A DNA stretch of 7,478 bases, from assembly GCA_009843625.1 (NCBI GenBank), contig VYDD01000189.1:1-7478 (forward strand), read 5' to 3'. Below the pieces are notes generated by a model that was not told the origin of the DNA, searched no databases, and saw only the letters and a program-made list of their open reading frames with translations. Shown here one piece after another: positions 5,603 through 7,478 of the stretch (positions are counted from its first letter, which is position 1; the number at the start of each line of letters is the position of its first letter). A program made the position numbers and the translations under genes. The stretch is from Gammaproteobacteria bacterium (lineage in GTDB: Bacteria; Gemmatimonadota; Gemmatimonadetes; Longimicrobiales; Gaopeijiaceae).

Positions 5603-6846
5603 GGCGAGGAGCCTCCAGTCGTCAGGACCAGGTACTTGAGCGCGAACGAGCCGATCCAGTGGGATCCGGCATAGTCGGCGTCGAACATGGTATCGTAGCC
5701 GGTGCGGGCGTGCCGGGTCGCCAATGCGCGCAGCTCGGGGACCCTGGGGTCTTCGCCGGCAAGCGCCGCCGCGATGCGCAGCATGGCGTCCGCCCGGGTG
5801 AACGCCAGCCCGATGAGGTGGGAGTAGGTGCCGTACGCGGACCTCAGCGAGTCGTTGGTGACCACGTCGCCCTCGGGAGGCTCCTCGTCGCCCGCGCCCG
5901 CCGGATTGGTCTCGAGAAGCGGCTCGAACTCGTCGGAGTCGAGCGCGGGGAGAAAGCCGTCGAGCCAGGCGGCGTAGGCCTCCGGGTTCAGCACCATGCC
6001 CATGAGAGCGGCTTCCTCCAGGCAGGGCGAGAGGAAGTCGGAGCGGCCGGGCTCGTAGGCGACCGGACAGTTGCGGTCTTCGCCGAAGAAGCGCTCGGCA
6101 GACGTGCGCAGGGCCTCAGCCAGCTCGGGGCGCGCCGCCATCTGCTCGGCCTGCAGGCTCGTGGCGATGGCGAAGGCGGTGTTGGGGTGGACGCCCGTGC
6201 GCACCGGTCGTTCCAGGTCCTCGAGGTAGTCGATGAGTCGGTCGCTCAGGTGGCTCACCACGGGATCGAGACGCTCCGCCCAGACAGCGGCGAAGGGATC
6301 GTCCCAGGATGCCAGCTCACCGTGCAGGAGGAGGAGCCACACCCAGCCGTAGGGGCGCTCGAAGGACGGGTTGTCCGAGAGATACTCGAGTTCGCCGGCG
6401 AGGGCTTCCTCGGAGAGATGGTCTCTCAGCTTCTCGCGGATGAGGGGCGCCACGGGCAGGTCGGGCACCTCTTTCACCAGCCGCACCATCGCCCACGTCG
6501 AGTTCACCGCCGAGTGCCAGTCCCAGCAGCCGTAGAAGGCTCGATTCTGGTCGAAGTCGCGACGCCGTGTGTAGCTGATGTCGTCCAGGTAGCCGGCCCG
6601 GTCCGGACGCAGCGCGTGGGGCCGGTCCACACAGGACAGGGGCATCGCCGCGAGCGACAACGCGGTCTCCAGGTCCAGCATCGGACCGGAACCGGAATCC
6701 GTGGAGGCCGGCGACGATGCCGGAGCGACGGCATCGGGGGTTTCCGCAGGCTGGTCGGCAGCATCCGTCGCACATGAGGCGGCGAGCACCACCGCCAAGG
6801 GGGCGAGAGCGGACAACCGGATGTGCCTGGGTGCTGGTGCCATCAT
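5599..6846 (-). CDS. DUF2891 domain lipoprotein
   Basis: The product is a 415-aa member of the DUF2891 family, whose function is not known to me. Signature blocks seen in order (numbered from ATG 6846) are FYGCWDWHSAV (104-114), ERPYGWVWLLLLHGEL (163-178), VRTGVHPNTAFAIA (215-228), CPVAYEPGRSDFLSPCLEEA (260-279) and DYAGSHWIGSFALKYL (391-406). The spacing and alpha-helical look suggest an alpha/alpha-barrel enzyme-like fold, which is inference. The N-terminus has a lipoprotein signal ending LAASC (Cys25), followed by a Pro/Ala/Ser-rich linker, so it is likely membrane-anchored. A TTG one codon earlier (6849) is not needed; ATG 6846 or 6843 follow AAGG by 3 and 6 nt, and 6843 has the better spacing. 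An acidic insertion (about 303-328) seems specific to this protein. It overlaps the next gene by 4 nt, so the two are probably one operon. Confidence 0.9.
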   Translation of the reverse strand: MMAPAPRHIRLSALAPLAVVLAASCATDAADQPAETPDAVAPASSPASTDSGSGPMLDLETALSLAAMPLSCVDRPHALRPDRAGYLDDISYTRRRDFDQNRAFYGCWDWHSAVNSTWAMVRLVKEVPDLPVAPLIREKLRDHLSEEALAGELEYLSDNPSFERPYGWVWLLLLHGELASWDDPFAAVWAERLDPVVSHLSDRLIDYLEDLERPVRTGVHPNTAFAIATSLQAEQMAARPELAEALRTSAERFFGEDRNCPVAYEPGRSDFLSPCLEEAALMGMVLNPEAYAAWLDGFLPALDSDEFEPLLETNPAGAGDEEPPEGDVVTNDSLRSAYGTYSHLIGLAFTRADAMLRIAAALAGEDPRVPELRALATRHARTGYDTMFDADYAGSHWIGSFALKYLVLTTGGSSP

Positions 6847-6872
6847 CAACCTTTGATGCAGTCCATGCCGTT

Positions 6873-6901
6873 AGCATTCAGGACCGGCCGGATACGGTCA
6901 A
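6873..6901 (-). promoter_or_regulatory. Possible promoter of the DUF2891 unit
   Basis: On the minus strand, TTGACC (6901..6896, 5 of 6 matches to the -35 consensus) is followed after 17 nt by AATGCT (6878..6873), a poor -10. It sits 27 nt before the DUF2891 start, in the only gap upstream of that gene. The weak -10 keeps this tentative. Confidence 0.3.
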
Positions 6902-6959
6902 GTTGGCCGAGCCCTGTCTCCTGTCACGAGCTTGCCATGAGCCCGTGGGTCGGATGACT

Positions 6960-7008
6960 TGAGCGCGTGGGCCAGCCTGTCCTCGCCGGTTGGACTCCCA
7001 CGCGCTCA
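6960..7008 (+). repeat. Long stem-loop in the S9 peptidase leader
   Basis: TGAGCGCGTGGG (6960..6971) and CCCACGCGCTCA (6997..7008) form a perfect 12-bp inverted repeat. Inside it CCAGCC (6972..6977) can pair with GGTTGG (6988..6993), including one G-T wobble, leaving a 10-nt loop and a 3-nt bulge. The element lies 42 nt upstream of the S9 peptidase ATG, between divergent genes. No T-run follows on either strand, so an intrinsic terminator is unlikely. It could be an mRNA leader structure or a DNA-level operator; the sequence does not decide. Confidence 0.7.
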
Positions 7009-7050
7009 CCATTCACATTGCACGGAAGTCCATCGCATCCGGAGGATCCC

Positions 7051-7478
7051 ATGATTCCGCGTCCATCGTCCGCCCCATGCCGCTTCGCCGTCGCCGCGGC
7101 GTTCCTGTCGCTTTTCGCGTTCGGTCTGTCGAGCGTACAACCGCTGGCCACGGGGCTGGCCGCTCAGGAGCGGAGGCCCGTCGAACTGGAGGACTACTAC
7201 CGGCTGAAGAACGCGAACAGCCCGGCCATCTCGCCGGACGGGTCGCGGGTTGCGTTCGTCATCACGTCGGTCTTGGAAGAGGAAAACCGCAGCCACAGCG
7301 GGATCTGGCTCGCGGACGCCGCGGGTGGCGATGAACCGGTGCGGCTCACCAGTCCGAGCTTCAGCGCCTCCGGGCCCGGCTGGTCACCCGATGGCCGCCT
7401 GCTTGTCTTCACATCGAACCGCCCGGGTGGCGATGGCGGTACCGCCGGCAGCACCTGGTTCCTGCGCATGGACCAGCC
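7051..7478 (+). CDS. S9-family peptidase, N-terminal propeller part, 3'-truncated
   Basis: ATG 7051 is preceded by GGAGG (7041..7045) with a 5-nt spacer, and the frame stays open to the right edge (142 codons). Residues 1-38 form a signal peptide (hydrophobic FAVAAAFLSLFAFGL, probable cleavage after LAA). Then come LEDYYRLKNANSPAISPDGSRVAFVI and GWSPDGRLLVFTSNRPGG. The two SPDG motifs (61-64 and 112-115) are the TolB/PD40-like repeats that build the propeller of prolyl-oligopeptidase-type (S9) dipeptidyl or acylaminoacyl peptidases. The catalytic alpha/beta-hydrolase half would lie beyond the window, so peptidase activity is inferred from the N-terminal style. A TolB-like propeller without a catalytic domain is the alternative. 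It is divergent from the DUF2891 unit and probably periplasmic. Confidence 0.85.
   Translation, partial: MIPRPSSAPCRFAVAAAFLSLFAFGLSSVQPLATGLAAQERRPVELEDYYRLKNANSPAISPDGSRVAFVITSVLEEENRSHSGIWLADAAGGDEPVRLTSPSFSASGPGWSPDGRLLVFTSNRPGGDGGTAGSTWFLRMDQ

Noticed and set aside
5659..6777. 372-codon open frame on + opposite the DUF2891 gene
   Set aside because: It mirrors a clear DUF2891 coding sequence and shows no domain of its own.
6847..6849. TTG as the DUF2891 start
   Set aside because: Two ATG codons follow at once with better use of the AAGG site.
7006..7469. Minus-strand frames at the right edge
   Set aside because: They are antisense to the S9 peptidase, which has a strong ribosome site, signal peptide and SPDG repeats.

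Overview
This is a GC-rich window (roughly two thirds G+C by eye) with tightly packed genes, many Shine-Dalgarno sites and many exported proteins. The mix of a six-bladed beta-propeller protein, an S9-type peptidase, a DUF2891 lipoprotein and a secreted beta-lactamase-fold hydrolase resembles Gemmatimonadota or a related soil or marine lineage. That assignment is inference from gene style only; no marker gene is present.

Layout. At the left edge, the 3' part of a propeller gene runs on + (2..919). It converges on a methionine-biosynthesis operon on - that reads metX (homoserine O-acyltransferase, 2308..3417) then metB (cystathionine gamma-synthase, 970..2304), 3 nt apart. A SAM-I (S-box) riboswitch lies just upstream of metX (3486..3605 on -), with a TTGACA promoter immediately before it and a visible expression platform between aptamer and start codon. 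Upstream on the same strand is a DUF411/CopG-like copper-protein gene (3654..4257) broken by one extra base. Next comes a two-gene unit on -: a DUF2891 lipoprotein (5599..6846) followed by an exported serine hydrolase of the beta-lactamase/PBP fold (4370..5602), overlapping as ATGA. Divergent from it, on +, begins an S9-family peptidase (7051 to the right edge), whose leader carries a long stem-loop (6960..7008).

How the parts work together. The best-supported story is the methionine cassette. MetX would activate homoserine and MetB would join the product to cysteine to give cystathionine. The riboswitch would shut both genes down when S-adenosylmethionine is plentiful. A 10-nt stretch just upstream of the ribosome-binding site is perfectly complementary to the core of the aptamer. 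No U-tract follows, which points to translational control. The remaining genes look like separate exported or periplasmic functions. The DUF2891/hydrolase pair is probably co-translated, but its joint role is unknown.

Other points: an imperfect 35-bp tandem duplication sits at the 3' end of metB. I saw no tRNA, rRNA, CRISPR array, insertion sequence or phage gene.
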